Assembly (NCBI GenBank): GCA_000507305.1
Contig: DF239840.1
Span: forward strand, 1 to 64,000
DNA from: Breviolum minutum Mf 1.05b.01
Lineage: Eukaryota > Sar > Dinophyceae > Suessiales > Symbiodiniaceae
DNA length: 64,000 bases
Reading direction: 5' to 3'
Shown here piece by piece: positions 21,396-32,284 of the stretch (positions are counted from its first letter, which is position 1; each line of letters starts with the position of its first letter). The position numbers and the translations under genes were made by a program. The notes under the pieces are model-generated. The model was not told the DNA's origin. It searched no databases and worked only from the letters and a program-made list of their open reading frames with translations.

Positions 21396-21763
21396 AAGAA
21401 CACATGTTAACAGGAGTTTGTGTAATTTGTAGAGCAATATGTTGAATTTTTTCCAAAGGTGTACGTATATAAATCATGTTTTCTCACGTCAATCCACTGA
21501 AAGAGGGTCAATTCCCCCCAAAAAAAATCCACCTACATCCAAGAAAAAAATACCACTTTCCAAACACTTCCAATTGAACTCGAATCAACCTAAAACCCAT
21601 CCAACCCAACCCAACCAATCCATCAATGAACCTCACCCATCCATCCATGTCATCTGACTCAAATCCTTACCCTTCCCACTAACGGGCCCCCCATAAGACA
21701 ATTCCAAGGCACACCCATCCATGTCATCTTCAAATTTCTCACCCATCCATGTCATCTTCAACT

Positions 21764-21960
21764 TCAAACCTTCCCCCAAACCCCCATAAGACAATTCCAA
21801 GGCACCAAGATGGCCAAGTTATCCCTCTCGTTTTCCCTGTCTTCTTGTGCTGGTGACTCGGGCAACCCACAAACGAAGCCGATGGCGCTGTGACCTTCAG
21901 GAATGCCACGCCTCGGGGGTGGCACGGCACCAGCGGCGAAACGGAAAAACCCTGGAAGTT
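21764..21960 (-). CDS. GC-rich exon, frame uncertain
   Basis: A GC-rich island open in two minus frames after the acceptor caacttccag. One frame reads FRFAAGAVPPPRRGIPEGHS, the other FSVSPLVPCHPRGVAFLKVT. A GT donor occurs at GAAG|GTCACAG. Base composition, unlike the surroundings, supports coding, but neither the end nor the frame can be fixed. No family recognised. Confidence 0.5.
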
Positions 21961-22194
21961 GTTGGGAATCTTCCTTCGATTTTTGCCGATGGAAAATGAA
22001 GCATACCAGGTTCTTCAAAGTGACCTCGTTTGGACCCATAAGTGACCTTTGTAGGGGTTAAGTGACCTCGATTTCGGGAATCAAAAGGTCACTTTGAAGA
22101 AGCTGGTAATAAGTTGTATCTTTTGTACTTGTTGGAATCTGCAATAGAACGTTGAATTCAAGAGATTGATCATCATTGTCCTTGAGAATCATAT

Positions 22195-22300
22195 TCCAGG
22201 TGATTCAAGGCGTGCCCTTTTTATCCCTGATCGCTGGAGGTCACCAGCAACCTCTGATTTCGGGTCACGTTTTCGCCATCCCAAAAAGGTCACAAGGAAT
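22195..22300 (+). repeat. Family C element, copy 3
   Basis: Contains caggtgattcaaggcgtg, gatcgctggaggtcac and catcccaaaaaggtcac. Confidence 0.7.
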
Positions 22301-22329
22301 CACCCGGTTGTTGGGTTTTTGGCGACTGC

Positions 22330-22414
22330 CTGCATAACACAGGATCTTGGAGCCATTGAAATAAAGACATATAAGCCATTAAGAATCTCATTTGTGGTCA
22401 TCCAAGTCTCATGT
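22330..22414 (-). CDS. Internal exon with GC donor, unrecognised
   Basis: It follows taattaattgtttcag and reads HETWMTTNEILNGLYVFISM then APRSCVMQ, ending ATGCAG|GCAGTC (GC donor). The other two frames close early. One base is needed at the start and none is left at the end. It lies downstream of the stop at 22673, so it belongs to a different gene from that exon. Confidence 0.7.
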
Positions 22415-22672
22415 CTGAAACAATTAATTATGGTTGATCAACCAGCCAGTACATACAAATCTATCCTCTGCCATCTAACCACATTGCTGATTTGGACTGA
22501 CATGTGGAGATATACATCTTCCTGACATACATCGCACCTTGGACCAGTCTTTCTTAATAAAACGTCAACTTTCATTAGTCATTCCAATCTTTGTTGGAGC
22601 CTCAACCCCCCCAAACTCCCCAACTCCTCCCAAATCAAAACCTGCCCAAAAAATTTGCAGTTTATTTTAACT

Positions 22673-22805
22673 TCAGCCCCGAGTTGTTTTTTTGTAAATA
22701 AGTTGCCTCATTTTGCTCTGGCGTCCTTTTTGATCCTCCTCCACTGAAGCATGCACTTCCCATGTCAATTGACATGGATGCACCGGTTTCACCACCTCAG
22801 TTGGT
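22673..22805 (-). CDS. Terminal exon of an unrecognised gene, basic C terminus
   Basis: After the acceptor cgtgttttcgggag the frame reads PTEVVKPVHPCQLTWEVHAS, then VEEDQKGRQSKMRQLIYKK and TTRG before TGA. The tail is basic and hydrophilic. The open frame extends further upstream (to about 22948), so the exon start could be earlier. The two exons upstream at 23.5 and 23.8 kb are likely parts of the same gene. Confidence 0.65.
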
Positions 22806-23219
22806 CTCCCGAAAACACGGGCGCTTTTTAAAAAAAAGGCCGCTTTGTTGGGTCCGGGTCCGGGTCTCAACAAAAATGAAACGCGGTTTCTTGGTATGTT
22901 GAAAATGGGAAGCTTAGGCTTAGAGCATCCAAAGTACTGTAAAGACAACCAATAAATTTGGAGAACCCCTACTTGGATGTCCTGTTGGGTTTGTTAGGAT
23001 CAAAGGTTAGGATTAGTGGGGTATAACCCCAATATGCCCCATTTGTAAGTAGGTGAAATAACCCATTGATCCTAACCAGTGATCCTAACTTCCTGGGACA
23101 TCCAAGTAATTTTGCGACAGCTATGTGTTGGGGGGTTCGGCGGACCCAGGAGAGCTTTACTAGTGACAGTCACGCAAGGCTTTCTTTTTTTTTCCGGATC
23201 CCTGGCCGAAATAAACCCC

Positions 23220-23303
23220 CGGTATATCGAAGATCGGGATTTCTTGTGAACATGGAGACCCAGCGAAGGAGACGAACAAAAATGCCGCTGGAGCAGCAGT
23301 ATC
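23220..23303 (-). CDS. Exon with very strong acceptor, frame uncertain
   Basis: The acceptor aaagtcttctcgtttttcag is excellent. All three frames are open for about 85 nt; one reads YCCSSGIFVRLLRWVSMFTR, another DTAAPAAFLFVSFAGSPCSQ. Several donors are possible (GGGG|GTTTAT among them). The plus strand is also open here (a 252-codon frame from 23066), but that frame runs through a CAT repeat and has no splice logic. Confidence 0.55.
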
Positions 23304-23463
23304 CTGAAAAACGAGAAGACTTTGGAACAATCGAACAAGAAACCACTTTGAATTTTAAGTACAGCAAACAACAAATTGCAGGATGTCATTTACAAAAGTG
23401 TCTTCCAATGTCTTCCATATCCATGGATGTTTGTTGTCCATGGATTTTCTCAACATATCACAC

Positions 23464-23548
23464 CAAATGTTCAAACACAAAAACAGTTCTTCCTCCAGTC
23501 ATGTCAGCCAGAACGAGGGCTGCCTCGTTACCCCCCTCGATCTTTAAT
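23464..23548 (-). CDS. Internal exon, unrecognised
   Basis: It follows gcttgagacttccag and reads LKIEGGNEAALVLADMTGGR then TVFVFEHL, ending TTG|GTGTGA. The other frames hit TAA at once. The text looks like a beta-alpha-beta core (GGRTVFVF), but I cannot name the fold. Confidence 0.75.
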
Positions 23549-23632
23549 CTGGAAGTCTCAAGCGCTTACTGCGAGTGTATTAGGTCATCTTCAATCTTCA
23601 AGAATCTGAACTACACCATCAGTCTTCATCAT

Positions 23633-23637
23633 CATGA

Positions 23638-23668
<31 letters not shown>
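23633..23668. repeat. CAT/ATC trinucleotide repeat
   Basis: About ten catcat units, in the intron between the exons at 23.8 and 23.5 kb. Confidence 0.9.
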
Positions 23669-23728
23669 CATCCAAAATCCATCCCAAGACCACCAATCTC
23701 CTTAAAAAACCCTCTTCAAAAACAATAC

Positions 23729-23824
23729 CCCCCAAGGCACCGTCAGGGGAACCACGGAACTCCCTGTCTCATCTCGCGGAAACCGCTGCAGCTTCTTGAG
23801 GTCCAATTGACATTGGCCTCTTAA
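23729..23824 (-). CDS. Internal exon, unrecognised
   Basis: It follows gttgtatcctccaag and reads LRGQCQLDLKKLQRFPRDET then GSSVVPLTVPWG, ending GGGG|GTATTG. It is 96 nt and in phase zero at both ends. The sequence is more GC-rich than its flanks. Its end phase does not match the exon at 23548, so another exon or donor is missing. Confidence 0.75.
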
Positions 23825-24103
23825 CTTGGAGGATACAACCCCGAGCTGATCGTTATAAATGGAGGGACATGGGGCCCTTATAAATGGGCAAAAATACAAT
23901 GAGTCACTGGGGTTTCACCTTGCTTAAAGGGGTTACAGTATTTCATCTCATGTATAACTGGTAGGCATTCATTTGAAAAGATTTTCCAGAATTTCTACAC
24001 AAAATAGCTACACCTTGCGATGCAACTTCCTAGGATAGCAGGGGTTATCACCATGTTTTGCCTCAAGGATTCTTATTCACCTTTACTTGCTAGGAAAACT
24101 GAC

Positions 24104-24200
24104 ATGGAAACCCCCTCAAAAAAACTTTGGAAGATGATTTTAAACTTTCCATTTCACAAGGGCTGTTTTTCACCTTCCATGTTAGTTTTTTGGTGGGTTG
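24104..24200. repeat. Short inverted-repeat element
   Basis: Arms ccccctcaaaaaaactttgg and ccatgttagttttttggtggg pair imperfectly. It lies directly after the exon starting at 24250. Confidence 0.6.
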
Positions 24201-24204
24201 TAAT

Positions 24205-24250
24205 AGGGATCCTTTTTTGGTGTTCTTTGTAATTATCTTCTAATACAACT
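24205..24250 (-). CDS. Short exon candidate
   Basis: It follows agctgttctttttag and reads VVLEDNYKEHQK before a possible GA donor, AAG|GATCCC. The frame stays open into the adjoining inverted-repeat element. Confidence 0.5.
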
Positions 24251-24672
24251 CTAAAAAGAACAGCTGGTTGTTGATTAAACCCCAACAAGTTGGTTAACCA
24301 GTATGGTATACAGGTATGCCCCCCTTCTAGTAGAAGGTCTATATGGGATCCCATACTGAAAATGTAATCCTGGTGGTGACTGGCATCCTGGGAGGAAGCC
24401 CAAGGTATACAACTCTATATCAGAGGTTTTTGGTTGAGAAAACCCCCACCATGTTCAGCCCGTGAAATTGGATGATGTACACACACAAAAACCCATTCAA
24501 AAGAAATTCTAGAGACAAAGAAAAGCGTGTCGAAAACCACTGTGGTTCTTAGCCATCTGAAAAGATATCTTTTCAGACGCCAACGAGGTCATCCTTCTCC
24601 AATTTTGGTATTTTAACAACTTATTTTTTGTCATCAAATATCCCATGGTGAGAGTTTTCAGCCTCATGTGGG

Positions 24673-24842
24673 GCTGTAGCAAACGCAAAGGGCCCCCAGA
24701 ATCTCAGCCCCAAAACCCCCCAGTGGCACCACGGCACCGTTCGGTTTGCCACGCGTCAGTTGATTCAACACGTGCAAATCCGCATCCAAATCTGAAGGCA
24801 TCGAGCCCGGCACCCACGCCTCCCAAGGCCCCATGGGACCGT
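24673..24842 (-). CDS. GC-rich exon, frame uncertain
   Basis: A GC-rich island. One minus frame reads SMPSDLDADLHVLNQLTRGK then PNGAVVPLGGFGAEILGAL; another reads GAGLDAFRFGCGFARVEST. Its acceptor may be ggccttgggag. Both strands are open, so only the coding nature, not the frame, is supported. Confidence 0.45.
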
Positions 24843-25070
24843 TGAATGGTCGACCTATGCCATGGGTATCCCCCAGAAATATCCGGCAGTTTCATATATA
24901 TATATATATATATACTGAGTCCTTATTAAGGGAAAGCCTAAGGGGGTTCATCAACCCGGATTTTATGAAGGCCGGCTATTTATGTCGGGGAGGGTTACCT
25001 GTTATGGGGGTACCTTATAAGTTGACAATCGCCATGATTAAAAAATGCTCGCATTTTCCATCATTCCAAA

Positions 25071-25133
25071 AGGTCCAAGGGATCCACCAGTAGGTCCAAG
25101 GGATCCACCAGTAGGTCCAAGGGATCCACCAGT
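25071..25133. repeat. Three-unit 21-bp tandem repeat
   Basis: The unit aggtccaagggatccacca plus gt repeats three times without differences, a very recent expansion or an assembly effect. Confidence 0.95.
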
Positions 25134-25244
25134 AGGTTAATCAAAAAAAGACGAGGAAAAAAAACAGTTGGAATCTGGAACAACTAACAACAAAGGTTTT
25201 CTTTGGTGTAGATGTTTGAGGAGGATTCTTGTCAAATAAATCAC

Positions 25245-25330
25245 TGATTCTGGAATATCACCATGTTCAATAGGAATTACATCTTCGAAGGGTTACCATT
25301 GCCATAATGTTAGTTTACTGGAGTGTAGAT
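25245..25330 (+). repeat. Family E element, copy 2
   Basis: Core ttcaataggaattacatctt with the flanking arm ataatgttagtttactgg. The left arm is degraded. Confidence 0.6.
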
Positions 25331-25450
25331 GTTGAGAAGGATGGTAACTTTCAAAAGGAGGGGGGCTTGTAATTTTTTGTTGATCATGGAAAAAAATAGG
25401 GGAAAAAAGTCAACCTCCCTATTTTTGTTACAGAATACTTACCGTATATA

Positions 25451-25558
25451 CATTTGATGGAAGAAATCCTGGAGCACCTGGGATGTATAAAACCCTGCAA
25501 ATAATGGGATAATAAACTACCAACCTCAACTGGTGTGGGATTTCTTCCATCAACGGTA
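25451..25558 (+). repeat. Family D element
   Basis: Arms ttgatggaagaaatcctgg and the complement ggatttcttccatcaacgg enclose actaccaacctcaactgg. Confidence 0.85.
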
Positions 25559-25947
25559 TGACCTATCAACAAATGAATGTGGATGACCATATGCTTCCGA
25601 AGACTGGAGAAGTCTAATGATACATGCCCGTTATAAACATCACAAGAAAAGACAGGTGAATTCAACAACTTTCAAAAAGGGGAACATTCATCCCAAAAAC
25701 AGACTGCTTAATAACCCAAAACCAAAAAAAACATGTAGAAAAACGGGAATGTTTGTGAAACAAACATCGACCCTTGAGAAAGAAAACACATCATCTAAGT
25801 GGACATAGAAAAAACCCAACAGGTTTCAATGTTGGCATTTGATTTTTCTGGTGCTTCATCAAGGGCAGGCTGAAATGAATATGTTCTTTTTTTCTAAGGA
25901 TCCCCCTCTGCGTCAAGTCTTCCAGTTGCAAGTCTTTGAAGAAAGAA

Positions 25948-26075
25948 CCATGATTGGTGGTTTGGGGCACGGTGCTTTGGAGTCCGATTGGATCCCCGAA
26001 AATGAAAGGGATTGGGATTCTTAGGGGTACCCCCCAGAATCCCAATCCACCGGGCCCCAAACCACCAATTAAGCA
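25948..26075. repeat. Inverted-repeat element
   Basis: Arms attggtggtttggggc and gccccaaaccaccaatt, with inner arms gggattgggattct and agaatcccaatcc. Confidence 0.8.
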
Positions 26076-26124
26076 TTGATTGAAACCACCTAGTTAGTGA
26101 ATAATTACGAACACTTACCATCCA

Positions 26125-26212
26125 GCTGATTCAATCGGTGACCTTTTGATCCCTTAGTTGGAGGTCACTTAACCTTTTAAAGGGACACAAAGAATTGCCA
26201 GGATCTGAATCA
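26125..26212 (+). repeat. Family C element, copy 4
   Basis: Contains gattcaatcggtgacctttt and gttggaggtcacttaacc. An exon candidate lies next to it on the minus strand (ICIFEPPWKITIKEQIDSD, about 26268-26205) with a possible GC donor. Confidence 0.6.
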
Positions 26213-26532
26213 ATTTGTTCTTTGATTGTTATCTTCCATGGGGGCTCAAAAATGCAAATCTCAAAAAGAGTTGGGGGATTAGAATTCCACCCCCCATTTT
26301 TCACATCAAAAAAATCACCTTTTTTCATTCAAACCAGTCCTGCAACTTGGCAGTTTGTTGTTTTTTCTACCAAAAAAAACGAAACGATTCCTGGATTCCA
26401 AAATCAAAAAGGGATACGTTTGGTTGGGGTTTTATCTAAGGATATGGCAATCTCGTGGCAAATGATGAAAGGGTTTTTTTTCAAAAAAGATTGGGAAGAT
26501 TCCCCCAAGCGTTTAAATACAAAAAAAAAAAA

Positions 26533-26919
26533 NNNNNNNNNNNNNNNNNNNNNNNNNNNNNNNNNNNNNNNNNNNNNNNNNNNNNNNNNNNNNNNNNNNN
26601 NNNNNNNNNNNNNNNNNNNNNNNNNNNNNNNNNNNNNNNNNNNNNNNNNNNNNNNNNNNNNNNNNNNNNNNNNNNNNNNNNNNNNNNNNNNNNNNNNNNN
26701 NNNNNNNNNNNNNNNNNNNNNNNNNNNNNNNNNNNNNNNNNNNNNNNNNNNNNNNNNNNNNNNNNNNNNNNNNNNNNNNNNNNNNNNNNNNNNNNNNNNN
26801 NNNNNNNNNNNNNNNNNNNNNNNNNNNNNNNNNNNNNNNNNNNNNNNNNNNNNNNNNNNNNNNNNNNNNNNNNNNNNNNNNNNNNNNNNNNNNNNNNNNN
26901 NNNNNNNNNNNNNNNNNNN
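26533..26919. other. Assembly gap of 387 N
   Basis: A run of N flanked by a long A run on the left. Open frames crossing it have no meaning. Confidence 1.
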
Positions 26920-27642
26920 ATATTGTCGGCGAAATCGTCGCATGATTTGGAAAAAAAGAAAACACATCCCACCGAAGTTCGTTTTTTTTTTTTCGCCTCC
27001 GAAAGCGTGTCTTCGCCTGCTGTCTGGTGTTGGTTTTGGGGTGAGCCAAGGCTACGCTTAGAAACCACATCTCCAAAGTCAAAGGATTAACTACTGGGAG
27101 TATGTCAAAATAGAATAGTAAAACCAATTTTTAACACCCAAGTAAGTATGGAAACAAGAAAGACTCAAGGATCAATGGTTTCTAACTCTTCGACTTTTAC
27201 AGTGTTTCTCTTCTTTAAAACACCAACGAACCCCGTTGACTTAACCAAAAAAACGGCTCCGCGTGGGGAAGATGAGAGGCATGTAATCATTTAACCCCCC
27301 TGCATTGCCGAGGCATGGGTGCTTTCTTTTGGAATTTGCAGAAGTAATTTCATATAACATGATGTATGTGTAGCCTAATGTGTTTATAAATAGGGTGTAT
27401 ATGTATATAATTGTATATATAATATAGAGATACCTATTCATTGTATTATGGATTTATCTACAACATATACGGACCCCTAGAACATGGACAATCAAGCACC
27501 ATAAATAGAGGAGAGAAACATTCTAGGTACATTGTGTGTATGTATATACTGTAAAAAAAATCATATACGCATGTTCTACATGGTTTCCTCACTCCTATTC
27601 CACTGTCACTGGGACTGATTATTTCACGTAACCGATGGAACT

Positions 27643-27793
27643 TTATCTCAAAAAGTTCCTTCCAAAATGCATCATGGTGGGTTCAGCAGTTGCAACAATG
27701 CTCCGCACCAGTTTGTTGATCTTAAAAACGTCATCCATCACATGTCCGCCTTGGATCTGTATGCATTCATGTTCATCGATGATGCCCAGATGC
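27643..27793 (-). CDS. Terminal exon of an unrecognised gene
   Basis: After the acceptor ccaaaatgctgag the frame reads HLGIIDEHECIQIQGGHVMD, then DVFKINKLVRSIVATAEPTM and MHFGRNFLR before TAA. Length (1 + 150 nt) and composition look coding. The opposite strand also reads as protein, but the minus exon agrees with the direction of the other genes. The last 50 residues of a protein I do not recognise. Confidence 0.7.
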
Positions 27794-27884
27794 CTCAGCA
27801 TTTTGGGGATTTTTTTCGCGGGAATTTATGGCCTACAAAGACCTTAACCTGACAATTGGGATTAGTTACATGACCCCTCAAGCA

Positions 27885-27945
27885 GTTATACAAATGACCT
27901 CCAACGATCGGGGATCAAAAGGTCATTTTGAATCACTTGGAAGAT
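27885..27945 (-). repeat. Family C element, inverted partial copy
   Basis: Reads gatcggggatcaaaaggtca then ttttgaatcac, the reverse complement of the left half of family C. Confidence 0.65.
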
Positions 27946-28259
27946 ATTTTTTTCAGGGACAATGATGATCAATCTCTTGAATTCAACGTTCCGCCATAGA
28001 TTCCAACAAGACAGTATATACATAAAAATCACAAATTATCATGGTTCACATAATCGAAGGAAGATTCCATAAAGCCGTCATTGGAAAATTCAAGAATTCA
28101 CCAATCCCGCAGGAATGTTTAGGATGCAGCAACAACGACCACAACAAGAACAACAGCCAAAAAACAACAAAAAAAAACAAACGAAGAAAATGCCTCCGAC
28201 GCCCCTGCCACCCATGTTTCAACCCAAAAAAAACACGATTACAGTAAATTCCTCCTCCC

Positions 28260-28657
28260 GAGTAGCTTGTAAGTTCGCTGTGGATTTGCCAACATCAACG
28301 TCACCAAATGTGCAACTGGCCGTTCAGCTGCAGGTTGGAGTTGTTGGCGTTGTCAACGGAGAGTTGTCACGGATCCGAAAAATTAAGATGGATCAAATTG
28401 ACCCAAACAATCCATGTATGTATGGTATATTTACCTACATGAATGGTTGATTTTTTATGGTAGATGTAGGTAAATATAGCGGTAAATATACCATACATGG
28501 ATGCTATGTGTTATGATAACGATTCGTTCATTTTTAAGGTATGATGTTTGGCTGGAGCTTTTCCTCAGGTTGTTTGACGAAAAAACCCTCTCAAAGATTG
28601 CCACATGCTTTTCAATCAAAATCAAAAGGTCCAAAGAAGCAGCGGCACAAAGCACAG
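28260..28657 (-). CDS. Two exon candidates, unrecognised
   Basis: Exon 28657 to about 28550 follows tgttgaatgtatttag and reads VLCAAASLDLLILIEKHVAI then FERVFSSNNL. Exon 28327 to about 28262 follows aactccaacctgcag and reads ERPVAHLVTLMLANPQRTYK then LLG. Both may end in GA donors (CTGAG|GAAAAG and GGGAG|GAGGAA). The plus strand reads KIATCFSIKIKRSKEAAAQS and also looks coding; direction was chosen from the acceptors and the neighbours. The intron between them contains an inverted repeat (tatttacctacatgaatgg arm) whose arm recurs at 49.59 kb. Confidence 0.55.
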
Positions 28658-28723
28658 CTAAATACATTCAACAAAAATTCTGGATGGGAAAAGTCCTGAA
28701 TCATGGCCCAATATCATTCTCTG

Positions 28724-28818
28724 GTTGGTTGAACCAACCCATTTGAAAAACATTAGTCAAGCTGGGAATCTTCCCCAAATGGGGGTGAAAGTAAAAAATA
28801 GTTGAAACCACCACCTAG
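28724..28818 (+). repeat. Family B element, copy 5
   Basis: Starts gttggttgaaccaaccc and ends gttgaaaccaccacctag. Confidence 0.85.
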
Positions 28819-28994
28819 TTCTCGTGGAACGTGGGTACTTTTTGGCTCCAGTGCAGGAACATGAACTTGCGATGAACTGGTAACTGGTCACTGCTCAGTG
28901 ACCGTCGAGTTGCATTTGCTGTTGTTGCGTATAAGCCCAAAAGTTTCATTGGACCATGAGAAACTTAACTGTTGGGGCTACTTACAACACAAAT

Positions 28995-29125
28995 TGACTG
29001 ACTTCGTGGCCCATGGTAGGAAAAGGAACCAGTTGCATCCAGTTGGCGACAGACTAAAACTCAAAAATTGGGCCCGGGGTTGAACTTTGAACGTAAAAGG
29101 GTCCCTGGCGATAAAACTTCGGAAA
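28995..29125 (-). CDS. Exon candidate
   Basis: After tgccaatttttccgaag a frame reads FIARDPFTFKVQPRAQFLSF and stays open to about 28995. The donor is unclear and the plus strand has a competing reading with a GTAGG donor. Confidence 0.4.
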
Positions 29126-29384
29126 AATTGGCAAGCATCACAGATTTCAATGATATACACTATCCATGAGAACCCAAAACCTTCATTTTTAGGGGTTATA
29201 ACCCATATATTGGGGGTTTAAAACCTTCATTTTTCATGGTTTTGGGGTCCAAGGGATGTTTTGAATAGCAATTTTCAGCACTCATCAGCTCACACTTTTC
29301 AATTTTCACTCCATCGGCCCTCAAAGAAAAAGGCATGGTATACTGGTCTATAGTATGGTATACGCGTCGACAACCATATGGGTG

Positions 29385-29487
29385 TTTCCAAAAATAGGGG
29401 TACCCCAAAATGGATGGTGAAAATAATGGAAAACCCTATTAAAATGGATGATTTGGGGGTACCACTATTTTCGGAAACATCCATATC
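29385..29487 (+). repeat. Family F element, nearly identical to 49946-50050
   Basis: About 100 bp from gggtgtttccaaaaataggg to ctattttcggaaaca. Only about three differences from the copy at 50.0 kb. Confidence 0.9.
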
Positions 29488-30177
29488 AAGTTGCCCAAAC
29501 TCACACAAAAACAGAATGGGTCCCATGGGAAATGTTCACTTCTTCATGGCTCAATGTTGTGGTTCTTGGCTTTCAGCGCAAATTTCCCATGTATATCAGT
29601 CGGATTGCCAATTTCCAAAAATATTCAACTTGCAGGGTTTTTCCCGAAGGATCACGGTAAAGATATAAAAAATGCAAAATATTCCGTGAATTATCGTGAA
29701 TTGCAGCAAGGGTTGCCCGAGTTTTTTTGTGACTGCTTTTGTGTGTAGTAATGATTTTGAAACAAATACTTTGCATCTAATTCCCAATCTCCATCTCCAC
29801 ATACTCCCAACCCATATAGCCTGAAATCTCCGGAGGCAACTTTTCAGGAATTTTCAGTAAGATACAACGTCTCAGATCTGCTCGCTGATGTCCTGAAAAT
29901 CATGAGAAAAAACAGGTCATTCATTACCTGGATCTTCCAAGTGTGTCAAATTTGTGCCTTTTCACCAAAAAACCCACCAAAAGGCAGAAAATTTACATAT
30001 CTAGAAGATCCAGGTATGGGTTACAGTTACAGTTACAACCCTTGCGACCAGCAAAAATCACACCCCCGAACAAAATGTGCGAAGGCGGTGGATGTCCCCC
30101 CAAAAAAAAAATCCGCGTATTGATGTCCCGAGCTAAGGATCATGACCACCCCGCAACTTTTTTTGAAGATTCTTTTT

Positions 30178-30280
30178 GCCAGGTGATTTTAAGTGGTGTA
30201 CTTTTCATACCCTATAGTTGAAGGTCACTTACACTTTTAAAGGGTAACTTGATCATCCCCCAAACGGGTCACAAAGAATT
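30178..30280 (+). repeat. Family C element, copy 5
   Basis: Starts caggtgatttt and contains gttgaaggtcacttac and aaacgggtcacaaagaattg. Confidence 0.65.
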
Positions 30281-30387
30281 GTACATTTTCCAGCCATCTG
30301 TCTCAGACAACCGAAGTATCCAACCAACGTCTTGTTGTTGACGAACAAAAGAATGCTGATATTTTTCGAAGAAACATCGAAATACAC

Positions 30388-30497
30388 CCCTGAAGTTTAA
30401 CAGCTCGCCTCTGAAAATTGATGGTTGCAAGACTACTTTCCTACTAGTATCGGGGCCCATTAACTTTTCAGGTGCTATGTTAAACTTCGGGAGCGTA
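30388..30497 (+). repeat. Family A element
   Basis: Arms acacccctgaagtttaac and gttaaacttcgggagcgt, inner arm ctctgaaaattgatgg and complement. Confidence 0.8.
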
Positions 30498-30789
30498 AAT
30501 CTGCCCAGGTATAACATATCTTGAAGGATCATCACCACCTCACCAACTCCAGCCACTCCGAATCCGACCCCCCGAAGAGGCGGATGATTTTTGTGAACGA
30601 AGAATTAAGAATTCCAACAACAAGATGCTGTTTCCCAGGGAATATTTTGAAGGGATATATACAACCTGAAGTTTCTTTATGAAAAAAACAAGATCATTTG
30701 CGATTTGAGAAAAATACAATGGGATTTAAAAAAAAACGTTAAAAGTTCGAGTAAACCCTTCGAAATGACATGTTCCCCTTGATATATTT

Positions 30790-30880
30790 TTCCTAGCTTC
30801 TGGGGATTGGACTCGTGGCTTCTTCCAACAAATCTGGTAACTACCGAGCTACCAGCCAGCTCTGTCATGGCACGGAAGAG
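30790..30880 (-). CDS. Exon candidate, unrecognised
   Basis: After gaaaaagaatgcgaag the frame reads LFRAMTELAGSSVVTRFVGR then SHESNPQKLGKIYQ. A tRNA-like look of this stretch was tested and rejected. The plus strand also has a strong acceptor at 30796, so direction is inferred from neighbours. Confidence 0.5.
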
Positions 30881-31034
30881 CTTCGCATTCTTTTTCATCT
30901 GAACGTCGGAAAACCCCCAACGAAAGAACGGGGAAAAACCGTTTTCGGAGTTGCTGGTTGAACCGATGGATCAGCTATAATGATTAATTGTTGTGGTGTG
31001 GGGCACGGCGTGGGTTTGCTTGTTTTCTTCTATA

Positions 31035-31141
31035 GTTGGTGGTTTGAACCGAACCCATTTGAAAAATGCTCGTCAGAATGGGAATTCATCTTCCCCAAGG
31101 ATCGGGGTGAAAATAAACGATTGTGTGAAACCACCACTTAG
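31035..31141 (+). repeat. Family B element, copy 6
   Basis: Starts gttggtggtttgaaccg and ends gtgaaaccaccacttag. Confidence 0.85.
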
Positions 31142-31705
31142 GATTTCAGACTTGCTGGAACTTTTGGAACCGTTTCAAAGAAAAAAACATAGTATAGTAG
31201 CACTTGGTAGATAATCCCCCTACCCCCCTACCCATTTATTTTTGTTTTGGTGCGGGAATCCCTATATAAACATCCCGAAAAAATCCCTTCATTTAAGCCA
31301 AGGCACGTGGGAAATTTCCAGTACTGGGTTGGGTGGGTTGGGGGGTAGGATCCAAGGTACCACCCCCTTCACTCGTTTGGTTAGGATGGTGAATTGACAC
31401 CCCGTTTTCGTAACGAAAGCCATGTAATGTTTCAGGCACCGGGCCGGGCCGACTGGGAGAAGGTGCTGTGCATGGGAGCAAAAACATCATCACGACTGAC
31501 ATCACCACATCTTAGATATATATTATATATTTATAGGTCCGGATTCATCTGTGTATATGAAACCCCTTAAAGGAGCACTTTCCAAAAAGGTTTTAAGGAT
31601 CTTTAACAAAAAGGACATGAAGAACAACGCAACTTCCCGGGTGCTTCCATTGGCTCCTAAAAATTTATGGGGTGTCTAATGTCTTGACCCTGAGACGATT
31701 CATAC

Positions 31706-31813
31706 TGTTGATGGAAGAAATCCTGCACCGGCTGGGATGTAAAGAAACCCTGTCAATAACGGGATTAACTACCAACCTCAACTGGTTTGCAGGATCTCTT
31801 CCATCAACAGTAG
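31706..31813 (+). repeat. Family D element
   Basis: Perfect end arms tactgttgatggaagaaatc and its near complement ending cttccatcaacagta; same orientation as 25451. Confidence 0.9.
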
Positions 31814-32062
31814 TTCCGAGTCTTTTGGAACCAGGGAGAAAAAAATAACACTCCTGGCAACTCTTTGTGAACTGATTGCTTGAAAGCTCGTGGATGGAGT
31901 GCATATTAAATATAATGAAATTATTAGATATTGAAATGTGACCTTTGAAGATGGTTAAGTTGCATCCAACTAGGGGATCAAAAGGATTTTTCGTAGACTA
32001 AAAACTGTACTCTGGAGCAAAAAAGCCACCAAGTTTCTTCTTGGGGGAGATATTTGTTTCTA

Positions 32063-32165
32063 GTTGGTGGGTTAATACCACCCATTTGAAAAATATGGAA
32101 ATAAAAAAAAGGTAATTGTTTCCCAAATAGAGGTGAGAAAAAAATTGTTTGAAACCACCATCCAG
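32063..32165 (+). repeat. Family B element, copy 7
   Basis: Starts gttggtgggttaatacc and ends gaaaccaccatccag, followed by a TA repeat. Confidence 0.75.
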
Positions 32166-32284
32166 TTATATATATATATATATATATTTGTAGCAAGAAA
32201 CCCCTTGAAAAACCCTTCAAAACTGCCACCGAAAACTGTTTGGGGGGTCACGGTCACAAGCCACTTCTTAGAAACCGCTCCAAC

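Noticed and set aside
23066..23824. A 252-codon plus-strand open frame.
   Set aside because: It runs through a CAT microsatellite and overlaps three minus-strand exons with good splice sites.
26195..27127. Several open frames of 187-288 codons on both strands.
   Set aside because: They are artefacts of reading through the N gap.
30795..30870. A stretch with tRNA-like words (GGTAGCTCGGTAG and GAGTCCAATCCCC on the minus strand).
   Set aside because: The acceptor stem does not pair and the anticodon arm is absent; an exon reading explains the sequence better.
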